Shown here: in pieces, positions 16,444 to 25,120 of the stretch
Layout: each line of letters opens with the position of its first letter
How positions within the stretch are numbered: position 1 is the first letter of the stretch
Assembly (NCBI GenBank): GCA_022071955.1
Contig: JAJVIM010000012.1
Location: 68,029-132,028 of the forward strand
Direction of reading: 5' to 3'
Length of the DNA: 64,000 nt
Source: Anaerolineae bacterium
Lineage (GTDB): Bacteria; Chloroflexota; Anaerolineae; 4572-78; J111
The notes under the pieces: model-generated
Database searches by the model: none
Told to the model about the DNA's origin: nothing
The model's input: only the letters and a program-made list of their open reading frames with translations
Position numbers and translations under genes: made by a program

Positions 16444-17943
16444 ATGGGCAAGATCAATATTTTAGTCGTTGAAGATGAAAGTATTGTCGCCCTTGATATA
16501 AAAATCAGGCTGCAAAATATAGGTTACACGGTATCGGCCCTGGCGGCGACCGGCGAAGAGGCCATTCAGGCTGCCCAAATCCATCGCCCCGATATTGTGC
16601 TGATGGATATTAAACTTCAGGGGAAAATGGATGGCGTTAGCGCCGCCGAGCAAATTCGGGCGCAATTTGATATTCCGGTAATTTATCTGACCGCCTTTGC
16701 CGACGAAGTGACGCTGCAACGCGCCAAAATCACCGAGTCGTTTGGCTATCTGCTCAAACCGTTTGAAGAACGAGAACTGGCCGCAATCATTGAAACGGCT
16801 GTTTACAAACACAGAATCGAGCGCCGGCTCAAAGAAAACGAGCAGTGGCTCAGCACCACCCTCAACAGCATTGGCGATGCGGTGATTGCCACCGGCCCGG
16901 ACGGCACCATCAAATTTTTAAACCCCGTGGCCGAACAGCTTACCGGTTGGACGCAGGCTGAGGCGTTGGACAAACCCTCGGTTGAGGTGTTTGTAATTCT
17001 CAACGAAGAATCGCTGGAGCCGCTGGCCAACCCGGTAGAACAGGTGCTGCACAGCCAGCAACGCCTGGCCATTAACCGGCACACGCTGCTGGTTGCCAGA
17101 GACAGGCGACAACTCCCCATCGAGGCGAGCGCCGCGCCCATCAAAGACGAGAAAGGCGCAACCAACGGCGTCGTCCTAATATTTAAAGACACCACCGAAC
17201 AGCGCGCCGCCGAAGCAAAACTACGCGACTACACCGCGCAGCTTCGGGCGCACATTGAAGAGCTGGACGCCTTTGCCCACACCGTAGCCCACGATCTGCA
17301 AAGCCCGCTGGGCCACATGGTTAGCATGGCCGATGCCGTAAAAACCTACCACAGGTCTATGTCGCCGGAGGAATTGGCCAGCTATCTGGATTTGATTGTG
17401 CTGAACGGGTTGAAAACCAGCAACATCATCGATGCCCTGCTGCTGCTGGCGGGCGTGCGCAAAAAAGGCAACGTCATTATGCACCCGCTGGACATGCACA
17501 CCATTGTCCGCGAAGCGCGCGGCCGGCTGGAGCACCTGATCACCGCCAACAAGGCATCGATTAGCGTGCCGGCCGTTTGGCCGGTGGCGCTGGGGTACGC
17601 TCCCTGGGTAGAAGAAGTGTGGGTAAATTACCTCAGTAACGGCATAAAATACGGCGGCCAGCCGCCCCGGCTGCAACTGGGCGCAGAAACCCTGCCCGAT
17701 GGGCAGATAAAGTTTTGGGTACAAGACAACGGCGAAGGCATTTTGCCGGAAAATCAATCCGGCCTGTTTACCCCGTTCACCCAACTCAGCCAGGCCCAAA
17801 CCGGCGGCCACGGGCTGGGCCTGTCGATTGTGCGCCGCATTGTGGAAAAACTTAACGGCTCCGTGGGGGTAGAAAGCCCGTTATCGGATGGCACAGGCAG
17901 CCTGTTTTATTTTACGCTGCCGGCCGCCGGCCAACCCCAATAA
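16444..17943 (+). CDS. Receiver-PAS-histidine kinase
   Basis: 499 residues from the ATG at 16444, with AAGGA upstream (a TTG directly precedes the ATG). Receiver domain 1-125 (D10/D11, phosphoacceptor D55, Lys in LLKPFEE), a PAS domain (about 140-265), a HisKA dimerisation helix with phospho-His in VAHDLQSPLGHM (about 280) and an ATPase domain (DNGEGI; HGLGLSIVRRIV). No membrane segments, so it is a soluble kinase that can itself be phosphorylated by another kinase. No dedicated output regulator is adjacent. It is monocistronic by layout. Confidence 0.9.
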   Translation: MGKINILVVEDESIVALDIKIRLQNIGYTVSALAATGEEAIQAAQIHRPDIVLMDIKLQGKMDGVSAAEQIRAQFDIPVIYLTAFADEVTLQRAKITESFGYLLKPFEERELAAIIETAVYKHRIERRLKENEQWLSTTLNSIGDAVIATGPDGTIKFLNPVAEQLTGWTQAEALDKPSVEVFVILNEESLEPLANPVEQVLHSQQRLAINRHTLLVARDRRQLPIEASAAPIKDEKGATNGVVLIFKDTTEQRAAEAKLRDYTAQLRAHIEELDAFAHTVAHDLQSPLGHMVSMADAVKTYHRSMSPEELASYLDLIVLNGLKTSNIIDALLLLAGVRKKGNVIMHPLDMHTIVREARGRLEHLITANKASISVPAVWPVALGYAPWVEEVWVNYLSNGIKYGGQPPRLQLGAETLPDGQIKFWVQDNGEGILPENQSGLFTPFTQLSQAQTGGHGLGLSIVRRIVEKLNGSVGVESPLSDGTGSLFYFTLPAAGQPQ

Positions 17944-17977
17944 ACGGCGTAATTTACCATCATCATTGCAGATGATG

Positions 17978-17983
17978 TATAAT
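17978..17983 (+). promoter_or_regulatory. -10 box upstream of the amidase gene
   Basis: TATAAT at 17978-17983, about 67 nt before the amidase ATG. The -35 region is not convincing. It is the only -10-like match in the gap after the kinase gene. Confidence 0.35.
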
Positions 17984-18049
17984 GGAGTGACTTTTAATCC
18001 TGATTGCCCGGTATGTAGCAGAACAAATTAATTAATGTAGGAACGCACA

Positions 18050-19351
18050 ATGGCAAACCAACTTGAAACCCGCCTGGCTCCGCTGGCTCAAAAACTGCGC
18101 TCCGGCCAGCTCAAATTGAGCGATTATCTGGACCAACTGGAGGCCGTTTTCAGCCCGGAAAATGAGCGGATTCAGGCGTTTTTGCCGGAAGAACATCGAT
18201 TTGACCGGCTGCGCGGCCAGGCGGCGGAACTGGAAGCCCGCTTTCCCGCCCCCGAGTCGCGGCCGCCGTTGTTTGGCGTGCCGGTTGGCGTTAAAGACAT
18301 TTTCAATGCCGATGGCTTTATTACCCGGGCCGGCTCAAAACTGCCCGCCGAAGTTTTAACCGGACCGCAGGCCAAAGTGGTCACTCAGCTCAAAGAAGCC
18401 GGCGCGCTGGTTTTAGGCAAAACCGTCACCACCGAATTTGCCTATTTTGCGCCCGGCCCCACCCGCAACCCGTACAACCCCAACCACACCCCCGGCGGTT
18501 CCAGCAGCGGCTCTGCGGCCGCCGTGGGCGCCGGAATTGCGCCGCTGGCGCTGGGGTCGCAAACCATTGGCTCAATCATCCGGCCGGCCGCCTTTTGCGG
18601 CTGCATTGGCTACAAACCCAGCGTGCGGCGCATCTCTGCCGAAGGTGTTATCCCGCTGTCGCCATCGCTGGACCACATTGGCTTTTTTACCCGCGACCTC
18701 GATGGGCTGGAGCTGGCAGCCAGTATTCTGTGCAAAAATTGGCATGCGGTGCCGCCGCCCCAAACCCGGCCGGTGCTGGGCGTGCCGCTCGGCCCGTATC
18801 TGGATAAAACCGGGCCGGAGGGCATGGCTCACTTTAAAGCCGTGCAGCAAAAATTGGCTAACGCCGGTTTTACCATTGTTCCGGTGGAAGTGATGGCCAA
18901 TTTTGATGCCGTGGTGGTGTGGCACAATGATATGATGGCCGCCGAGCTGGCGCTGGTTCACCAGGAGTGGGGAGTTAAATACAAAGAGCTGTACCACCCC
19001 CGCACTGCCGCACTGATTGAACGCGGCCGGCAGGTTGCGCGGGAATCGATAAAGGTTTACCAGGCCGAACGTGAATGGCTGCGCAACGAGTTGCGCGAAG
19101 CAATGGCCGAGCACAACATTTCGGTCTGGATTTCACCGCCGGCGTTGGGCACCGCCCCGGAGGGCATTGGCTCTACGGGCGACCCGATTATGAACTTACC
19201 CTGGACATATGCCGGCCTGCCGGCGCTCAGTATTCCCGCCGGGTTGGGGGCCAGCGGCCTGCCACTCGGCCTGCAACTGGCCGCCGATTTTAACCGCGAC
19301 GAACTGCTCATTCAGTGGGCCAAACAAATTGAGCAGGCTCTCGCCAGTTGA
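18050..19351 (+). CDS. Amidase signature family hydrolase
   Basis: 433 residues; AGGA 8-9 nt upstream. It carries the Ser-rich amidase core: the lysine of the Ser-cisSer-Lys triad in GVKDIF (about 79), GGSSSGSAAAVGAG (about 150) with the cis-Ser, and the nucleophile Ser in TIGSIIRPA (about 175). AS-family enzymes hydrolyse amide bonds or, as GatA, transamidate tRNA; no gatB or gatC is nearby and the C-terminus is shorter than in GatA, so a free-standing amidase is more likely. No signal peptide. Substrate unknown. Confidence 0.88.
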   Translation: MANQLETRLAPLAQKLRSGQLKLSDYLDQLEAVFSPENERIQAFLPEEHRFDRLRGQAAELEARFPAPESRPPLFGVPVGVKDIFNADGFITRAGSKLPAEVLTGPQAKVVTQLKEAGALVLGKTVTTEFAYFAPGPTRNPYNPNHTPGGSSSGSAAAVGAGIAPLALGSQTIGSIIRPAAFCGCIGYKPSVRRISAEGVIPLSPSLDHIGFFTRDLDGLELAASILCKNWHAVPPPQTRPVLGVPLGPYLDKTGPEGMAHFKAVQQKLANAGFTIVPVEVMANFDAVVVWHNDMMAAELALVHQEWGVKYKELYHPRTAALIERGRQVARESIKVYQAEREWLRNELREAMAEHNISVWISPPALGTAPEGIGSTGDPIMNLPWTYAGLPALSIPAGLGASGLPLGLQLAADFNRDELLIQWAKQIEQALAS

Positions 19352-19445
19352 GCCAACCAACAAAAACTTGTCTGTTCTGCGCCGACAGTCTGGCTCCGAC
19401 TAAAGCCCCGCCAACTGTCGGCCGTCATTTTAAAAGGAATAGAAC

Positions 19446-19573
19446 TTGCGCAGTTCGTTGCATGTCACTCTGAGCCGAAGGCGACCTGTGCCCTTTAGGG
19501 TAAGAGTCTCCAATTCGATCCAAATTAGAGATTCTTCGCTCGTTCCTCACTCAGAATGACCCCAACTGCGCTA
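19446..19573 (-). mobile_element. MITE-like palindromic element, copy A
   Basis: About 125 bp bounded by GCGCAGTT (19448-19455) and AACTGCGC (19564-19571). Read on the minus strand it aligns with the element at 40201-40329: GTCATTCTGAG, then GAATCTCTAATTTG, then GGAGACTCTT, then CTCAGAGTGACAT, in the same order. No ORF. Its right end lies 10 bp before the TTG start of the DHH gene. Confidence 0.75.
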
Positions 19574-19581
19574 AGGAATTA

Positions 19582-20568
19582 TTGATTTTGTGGCAAGAAA
19601 TTATTTCAATTATTCAAAATAACCGGTCTTTTGTTTTAACCAGTCACGTTAACCCGGATTGCGACGCGTTAGGCTCGGAGCTGGCGCTGGCCGAGCACCT
19701 GCACCTGTTGGGCAAACAGGTCACCATTCTTAACAGCGATGGCACTCCGGCTGCCTTTAAATTTTTAGACCCCAAACACAAAATCCGGCGGTATTCACCC
19801 AAACGACACGACAGCATCATCAAAAAAGCCGATGTTATTGCCGTGCTCGATGCTTCCGGCGGCTGGAGCCGCCTGGGCAACGTGGGCGACGTGTTGAGCC
19901 AGGCTCCGGCTCAGAAAATTTGCATCGATCACCACCCGGACGCCACCGATTTTGTCAACGCGGCAGTGGTTGATACCGACGCCGCAGCCACGGGCGAGCT
20001 TATTTTTGAACTGGTGCAGGCAATGGGCGGCAACTTTTCCCATCATATGGCCCAGGCGCTGTATGCGGCCATTGTCACCGATACCGGCAGCTTTCGCTTT
20101 CCCAAAACCAGCCCGCGCACGCACCGGATTACCGCCCGGCTGCTGGAAAACGGCGCCGACCCGCTGAAAATTTACACCCAAATTTACGAGCAAAACTCGC
20201 TGGGGTCGGTGCGGCTGCGCGGCCATGTGCTGGATTCAATCCAAACCGCGGCCAATGGGCAGGTGGCCTATTACAGCCTGTCGCAAAAAACATTAAAGGA
20301 GTACGGCGTTAAAAGTTCGGAACTTGACGGCTTTGCCAGCCTGGGGCAGTTAATTGGCGGGGTGCGGATTACGCTCTTTTGCATGGAAGCCTCGGGCGGG
20401 CGGGTAAAAATCAGCCTGCGCAGCGACGGCAGCGTGGCCATTAACGGCATCGCCCAGACCCACGGCGGCGGCGGGCATCCGTCGGCGGCCGGCGCGCTGG
20501 TGAGCGGCCCGCTCAAAACCATTGTTCCCGAAATATTGGCTCAAGTTTTGGCCCTGTTTGACCGATAA
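19582..20568 (+). CDS. DHH/DHHA1 phosphoesterase (NrnA-like)
   Basis: 328 residues from a TTG at 19582 with AAGGA (19573-19577) 4 nt upstream; a second TTG two codons on is too far from it, and no ATG start is available before the first conserved motif. The metal-binding motifs are intact: NPDCDALGS (about 27), DASGGWS, the eponymous DHHPDAT (about 115), TDTGSFRF (about 170) and the DHHA1 GGGGHPSAAGA (about 300). NrnA-type enzymes degrade oligoribonucleotides and 3'-phosphoadenosine 5'-phosphate; cyclic-dinucleotide-derived linear products are also possible. The gene begins at the edge of a repeat element. Confidence 0.9.
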   Translation: MILWQEIISIIQNNRSFVLTSHVNPDCDALGSELALAEHLHLLGKQVTILNSDGTPAAFKFLDPKHKIRRYSPKRHDSIIKKADVIAVLDASGGWSRLGNVGDVLSQAPAQKICIDHHPDATDFVNAAVVDTDAAATGELIFELVQAMGGNFSHHMAQALYAAIVTDTGSFRFPKTSPRTHRITARLLENGADPLKIYTQIYEQNSLGSVRLRGHVLDSIQTAANGQVAYYSLSQKTLKEYGVKSSELDGFASLGQLIGGVRITLFCMEASGGRVKISLRSDGSVAINGIAQTHGGGGHPSAAGALVSGPLKTIVPEILAQVLALFDR

Positions 20569-20682
20569 ATTCATAAATTGCCATTTCGCCAAAAATCTAT
20601 TATAGTTTCCAACACAATTCTAACAGAACTCGTGTACAATCCGGGTTTGAAAAAGTTTTACGGATGAAGCGGAGTAACCATC

Positions 20683-20979
20683 ATGCCGATCTATGAATAT
20701 GAATGCCTCACTTGCGGAGTCACCTTTGAAAAGCGGCAAAGTTTTAGCGACGAAGCTGTAGCCGATTGCCCCAACGGCCATTCCGACACCCGCCGGTTGC
20801 TGTCTGCGCCGGCTATTGTATTCAAGGGCAGCGGCTTTTACATTAACGACAGCAAATCCAGCAAAAATGGCATTAACGGCGCCAGCAAAACCGCCAAAAC
20901 AGACACAGACAGCAAGCCCGACACCAAAACCGAAACCAAGTCAGAAACCAAAACCGAAAAAGCTGAAGCCAAATCATAG
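20683..20979 (+). CDS. FmdB-family zinc ribbon protein
   Basis: 98 residues. GGAG lies about 9 nt before the ATG. It opens MPIYEYECLTCG as FmdB/regulatory zinc-ribbon proteins do. The CxxC at 9-12 is present but the second Cys pair is reduced to one Cys (DCPNGH), so the ribbon may be completed by His. The rest is a low-complexity Lys/Thr/Glu tail (TKTETKSETKTEK), common in this family. Function is unknown; members are often near C1-metabolism or DNA-related genes. A strong terminator follows. Confidence 0.85.
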   Translation: MPIYEYECLTCGVTFEKRQSFSDEAVADCPNGHSDTRRLLSAPAIVFKGSGFYINDSKSSKNGINGASKTAKTDTDSKPDTKTETKSETKTEKAEAKS

Positions 20980-21010
20980 CTTTGTTTCATCTGAAAACCT
21001 ACTTTAACAG

Positions 21011-21038
21011 GCCCGGTTAATCCGGGCTTTTTTATTTT
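21011..21038 (+). terminator. Rho-independent terminator after the FmdB gene
   Basis: GCCCGG (21011-21016), loop TTAAT, CCGGGC (21022-21027), followed directly by TTTTTTATTTT. Confidence 0.9.
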
Positions 21039-21043
21039 GATTA

Positions 21044-21072
21044 TTGACACCACCCCCAAACCCTCCTATCAT
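21044..21072 (+). promoter_or_regulatory. Strong sigma-70-type promoter
   Basis: TTGACA (21044-21049, perfect), a 17-nt spacer, TATCAT (21067-21072, 5/6). Expected start near 21079 leaves a leader of about 42 nt to the ATG at 21121. It begins 6 nt after the T-run of the preceding terminator. Confidence 0.75.
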
Positions 21073-21120
21073 ATCCGCTGAGAAGTTTGTATTTGCCGGA
21101 CAAAAAAGGTAGTTGAAACA

Positions 21121-23463
21121 ATGACAACCTCTTCCACGCCCAATTCAAAAATATTAAGCGTGCGCCTGACGCTGGTTAATTACCCCATTTTGGGCAACAA
21201 AATCCGGGAGATGATGCGCCAGGAACTGTTCCGGCGCGGCATTATCGACCCCGATGTGCTGGACCAGGAAGTGGAAAAACGCGCCATCGAATCGCAACGG
21301 CTGGAAGGGTTAACCGATCCGGTCAGCCAGGAGCCGGCCGAAGTGTGGGAACGCCGGCTGGCCTCGATTAAAGATCACCTCACCGATTTTTATTTTGCCT
21401 ACAACCTGCCCTTCCATCGCTTTGAAGAAATTGTGGCCGATGCCGTTAACACCAACCGCCGCGACCATCAGCACCCGCCCAAAGAAGTGATGATTGCGTT
21501 TAACCCGGAACTCACGCCCTGGTATCTGCTCTTTGAACAGGCCGAAAAATACCAGAATTACCCTCCAGAGCTGTACGAACACGTTAAACACCATTTGCGC
21601 CAGATTATTGTGGTACTGCTCAAAAGCCTGGTCAGCGACCAACTGGCCTTTGTGCGGATTGCCCGCGAATTTTTAGATGTGTTCGACCTGAAATTCATCA
21701 AAGAACGAAAGATTGGCAAGGGCAAAATTGGCGGCAAAGCGGCGGGGATGATCCTGGCTCACAAAATTCTGTGCATCCCCGAACCGGACGATGAAATTGA
21801 ACTGCCGGCTCACATCGCCATCCCCGAAACCTACTTTATCGGCGCGGACGTTTACTACGATTTCAAAGCCCGCAACCACCTGGAATACACAACCAGCCAA
21901 AAATACCGCTCCCGTGAGGAAATTGAGGATGAATACCCCCGCCTCAAACAGATTTACATGGACGGCGAACTGCCCGACGATGTGGTGGAGCGGCTGCGAA
22001 AAATGCTCGAAGAAATTGGTAACGCGCCCATCATTGTGCGCTCATCGAGCCTGCTGGAAGATAACTTTGGCAGCGCCTTTGCCGGCAAATACGACAGCTA
22101 CTTTTTGCCCAACCAAAGCACTCCCGAACAAAACCTTAAGGCGCTCATCCGCACTATTACCAAAGTGTATGCCAGCGTCATCAGCCCCGATGCGCTCTTT
22201 TACCGCCAGATTCAGGGCCTGGAAGATTACGACGAACGCATGGCCATCCTCATTCAAAAAGTGCAGGGCAGCCATTTTGGCCCATATTTTTTCCCGGTAA
22301 TCGCCGGAGTGGGCTTTAGCCGCAACCCGTTTATCTGGAACAAAAAATTGCGGCCCGAAGAGGGTTTTTTGCGGATTGTGCTGGGTTTGGGCACGCGCGC
22401 CGTAGACCGGGTAGACCGCGATTACCCGCGTATGATCGGCCTGAGCCACCCTCTGCTGCGGCCAATTACCAGCGCGCCGGATGTGGTTAAATATTCGCAG
22501 CGGCAGCTTGACGTCATCGATCTGGACAAAAATGACTTTAAAACCATTCCCATCACCGAGGTACTGAGCGCCGATTTTCCGGGAATTCAATACCTGGCGT
22601 CTGTGGATGAAGGCGACTACGTTAAGCCCATTTTTTCGTTGGGCACCGACATCGACCCCAAACGGCTGGTGCTCAATTTTGAGAATCTGCTCAAAAACAC
22701 GGATTTCGTCAAGCTGATGAAAACCATCCTCAAAAAGCTGGAACGCCATTACAAGGTCCCGGTCGATGTGGAATTTACCGTCGATTTGATCCCCAAATAC
22801 CCCAAACCGGAGCTAAAAATTTGCCTGCTGCAATGCCGCCCGCTGAGCAACCAGGATTGGGCCGCCGACATTGAGGTGCCGGATAACATCCCGCTCAGCG
22901 ACCGGCTGTTCGCTTCGAGCCATCTGGTGCCGCAGGGCGTGGTTGATAAAATCAAATTCGTTATTTATGTTGACCCCATCACCTACGGGCAAATTCCTAA
23001 CAGCGCGCGCATGGAGCTGGCCCGGATCATTGGCCGGCTCAACCAAAAGCTGGAAGGCGAATCCTTTATTTTGATGGGGCCGGGCCGCTGGGGGAGTTCA
23101 AATATCGATTTGGGCGTAAAGGTGAGCTACGCCGATATTTACAACGCGCGGATGCTGGTTGAAGTGGCCATGAGCCGTAACGGAGCCACCCCGGAAGCCT
23201 CGTATGGCACGCACTTTTTTCAGGATTTGGTTGAGAGCAAAATTTTTCCGCTGGCCATCTTCCCGGACGAACCGAACAGCCTGCTCAACCAGCAGTTTTT
23301 GGCCGGCGCGCCCAACATGCTGGCCAAACTTCTGCCCAAATCCGCCGATTTTGCCGATTACATTAAAGTGATCAACGTGCCTCACGCCGCCCGTGGCCGG
23401 CACTTGCGGGTAGTGATGAACTCGCAGGAGAACCGGGCGCTGGGCTACATGACCCGCGAATAA
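21121..23463 (+). CDS. Orphan PEP/pyruvate-binding domain protein (PPDK_N-like)
   Basis: 780 residues. The middle (about 195-600) is the ATP-grasp/PEP-synthase nucleotide-binding domain: KGKIGGKAAGMILAHKIL near 200 and IIVRSSSLLEDNFGSAFAGK near 303 are the hallmark motifs. The His-bearing swivel domain and the PEP-binding TIM barrel of true PEP synthase or PPDK are absent. Instead there is a helical N-terminal region (1-190) and a separate C-terminal domain (about 610-780, GPGRWGSSNIDLGVKV). It therefore cannot perform the full PPDK reaction alone. It may transfer phosphate to an unknown acceptor. It is monocistronic with its own strong promoter. Confidence 0.85.
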   Translation: MTTSSTPNSKILSVRLTLVNYPILGNKIREMMRQELFRRGIIDPDVLDQEVEKRAIESQRLEGLTDPVSQEPAEVWERRLASIKDHLTDFYFAYNLPFHRFEEIVADAVNTNRRDHQHPPKEVMIAFNPELTPWYLLFEQAEKYQNYPPELYEHVKHHLRQIIVVLLKSLVSDQLAFVRIAREFLDVFDLKFIKERKIGKGKIGGKAAGMILAHKILCIPEPDDEIELPAHIAIPETYFIGADVYYDFKARNHLEYTTSQKYRSREEIEDEYPRLKQIYMDGELPDDVVERLRKMLEEIGNAPIIVRSSSLLEDNFGSAFAGKYDSYFLPNQSTPEQNLKALIRTITKVYASVISPDALFYRQIQGLEDYDERMAILIQKVQGSHFGPYFFPVIAGVGFSRNPFIWNKKLRPEEGFLRIVLGLGTRAVDRVDRDYPRMIGLSHPLLRPITSAPDVVKYSQRQLDVIDLDKNDFKTIPITEVLSADFPGIQYLASVDEGDYVKPIFSLGTDIDPKRLVLNFENLLKNTDFVKLMKTILKKLERHYKVPVDVEFTVDLIPKYPKPELKICLLQCRPLSNQDWAADIEVPDNIPLSDRLFASSHLVPQGVVDKIKFVIYVDPITYGQIPNSARMELARIIGRLNQKLEGESFILMGPGRWGSSNIDLGVKVSYADIYNARMLVEVAMSRNGATPEASYGTHFFQDLVESKIFPLAIFPDEPNSLLNQQFLAGAPNMLAKLLPKSADFADYIKVINVPHAARGRHLRVVMNSQENRALGYMTRE

Positions 23464-23583
23464 AAACAAAAATGAGTTAGAAAGCGCCGCAGCCGGGGGA
23501 TTGCCTGTGCCCGTTTTTTGGGTAGGGGGCAGTTCCCCCCAAATTCTTCCTTTCCCAACTCACTTTGGTCACACCAAAAAACA

Positions 23584-23605
23584 AAAAGCTCCTGGCGGAG
23601 CTTTT
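23584..23605. terminator. Bidirectional terminator between convergent genes
   Basis: AAAAGCTCC (23584-23592), loop TGGC, GGAGCTTTT (23597-23605), with T-rich sequence on both outer sides in the respective reading directions. It serves the PEP-binding gene on the plus strand and the winged-helix gene on the minus strand. Confidence 0.75.
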
Positions 23606-23647
23606 GTTATGCTTGGAACAGTTGAGTTTTGGGCAGAGAGCTAAAAC

Positions 23648-23968
23648 CTACACCCGCAGTTCGTACCCCTGACCGCGTCGAGTCAGAATCATTTCGGGGA
23701 TACGGGGGTTGTCCTCAATTTTCTGGCGCAACCAGCAAATATGCACGTCGAGCGTGCGTGTATCGCCCAGATATTCTGTATTCCACACTGCCTGCATGAG
23801 ATCGCTGCGGCTGACTACTTGACCAACATTCTCCATCAGCAGGAGCATCAACTTTGTCTCTTTGGGGGTCAGATGCACCTTTTCTTCGCCTTTGGTGAGA
23901 ATCGAGTTTTTGGCATCCAGCTCCAAACCCTTTACCTTAACCACGCCGTTGGATTTTTTGCCAGGCAT
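23648..23968 (-). CDS. Stand-alone OmpR/PhoB-type winged-helix DNA-binding protein
   Basis: 106 residues with AGGAGGA before the ATG. Nearly the whole protein (about 10-105) is the OmpR C-terminal effector domain: HLTPKETKLMLLLMEN, the turn VVSRSDLMQAVW, the recognition-helix region TRTLDVHICWLRQKIE and the wing ending TRRGQGYEL. No receiver domain is fused and none is encoded upstream, so control by phosphorylation is not apparent. The first 10 residues are basic. Probably a constitutive or protein-partner-controlled transcription factor. Confidence 0.87.
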   Translation of the reverse strand: MPGKKSNGVVKVKGLELDAKNSILTKGEEKVHLTPKETKLMLLLMENVGQVVSRSDLMQAVWNTEYLGDTRTLDVHICWLRQKIEDNPRIPEMILTRRGQGYELRV

Positions 23969-24081
23969 AAAAATTCCTCCTGCTCAACTGCAACTGTTTG
24001 AATTGTTAAGGGCATTATAACATCCAAAATTGTTAAAATAAATAGGACGTCTGTCCTGCTTACCCCAAAATTCTGCTTGTT

Positions 24082-24714
24082 CTATGGCCCTAATTTTAGG
24101 TTTTGGCGCAATATTTTGAGTTCCGCCGGCGTTAAATCCCGCCACTCGCCAGGCTGAAGATTGCCCAGATTAATCGGCCCGATGGCCACCCGTACCAGCC
24201 GCAGCGTGGGGTAACCCACTGCCGCGGTCATCCGCCGGATTTGCCTCTTTTTGCCCTCTCGCAGCGTGATTTTTAGCCACGCCGTTGGCACCGATTTACG
24301 ATAGCGAATTGGCTCGGAGCGAGGCCACAGCTCCGGTTCGGCGGCCAGCAGTTCGGCTTTGGCCGGCTGGGTTTGCTGGCCTTTAACCGACACGCCGGCT
24401 TCCAGTTTAGCCAGCGCCGCGGCGGGCGGAATGTGCTCAACCTGCACCAGATATACTTTTTCCAGCTTGTAACGCGGATGGGTAATCCGGTGCGCCAATT
24501 CGCCATCAGAGGTGAGTAACAGCAGCCCCTCACTGTCAAAATCGAGCCGGCCGGCGGCGTACACGCCGGGCACCGGCACAAAATCGGCCACCGTGGGTCG
24601 CCCCTCGTCATCGGTAAACGAGCACATCACTTTATACGGTTTACAAAAAATCAGAGTTCGGCTGGCCGGGGAACCAGGTTGGCGCGGCCGCGAGCCTTTT
24701 TTGCTGCCGGGCAT
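24082..24714 (-). CDS. 23S rRNA pseudouridine synthase, RsuA/RluE type
   Basis: 210 residues. The catalytic motif GRLDFDSEGLLLL (about 57; the Asp is catalytic), the KVYLVQVE strand and the C-terminal LREGKKRQIRRM motif define the RsuA/RluB/RluE/RluF family. There is no N-terminal S4 domain, as in RluE, but a basic start (MPGSKKGSRPRQPG) that could bind RNA. RluE modifies U2457 of 23S rRNA in E. coli; the target here is inferred only. The ATG lies 1 nt after the cupin stop codon (TGATATG), so the genes are translationally coupled. Confidence 0.88.
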   Translation of the reverse strand: MPGSKKGSRPRQPGSPASRTLIFCKPYKVMCSFTDDEGRPTVADFVPVPGVYAAGRLDFDSEGLLLLTSDGELAHRITHPRYKLEKVYLVQVEHIPPAAALAKLEAGVSVKGQQTQPAKAELLAAEPELWPRSEPIRYRKSVPTAWLKITLREGKKRQIRRMTAAVGYPTLRLVRVAIGPINLGNLQPGEWRDLTPAELKILRQNLKLGP

Positions 24715-24715
24715 A

Positions 24716-25120
24716 TCAGCCTGAAAACTTTTGCAATAATTTGCGCCACCGTTTTTGCAGCGCCCGCCCCAAAGCCTGCCGGGCGTAAACGCGCCGATGA
24801 ACGGTTTCTCGTAACAGCCAGGGTTGTTGACCCGCCTTCAGTGCGTGCCGGGTTGCGGCCGGCACACAAATGGTCATCCCCGGCGTAAACCGGATTTCCT
24901 CGCCGTTGAGCACAAACGTGCCTTCGCCGTCGAGTACGTCAAAAATTTCATCCTGATGTTCGTGTTGATGTTCCGGCACTACCGCGCCGGGCTGCAGTGT
25001 AACCAGGCAGGCGATGATGTCCTGCCCCACAAAAAAGGGCGTGCTGTGAACGGGCGGAGGTTCAACCGGCTCGTATTCGGCCAGGCGATGAACAAGGGTC
25101 ACTCCCACACCAACCCGCAC
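24716..25120 (-). CDS. Small cupin protein
   Basis: 134 residues if the GTG at 25120 is used; GTGs at 25108 and 25102 are alternatives and the last forms a GTGA overlap with the upstream stop. The single cupin barrel has both motifs: PEHQHEHQDEIFDVLDGEG (metal ligands His, His, Glu) and PAATRHALKAG (His). Such small cupins bind Fe, Mn or Zn and may be enzymes or ligand-binding proteins; function is not predictable here. The N-terminus overlaps the end of the Memo-like gene by up to 22 nt. Confidence 0.82.
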   Translation of the reverse strand: MRVGVGVTLVHRLAEYEPVEPPPVHSTPFFVGQDIIACLVTLQPGAVVPEHQHEHQDEIFDVLDGEGTFVLNGEEIRFTPGMTICVPAATRHALKAGQQPWLLRETVHRRVYARQALGRALQKRWRKLLQKFSG

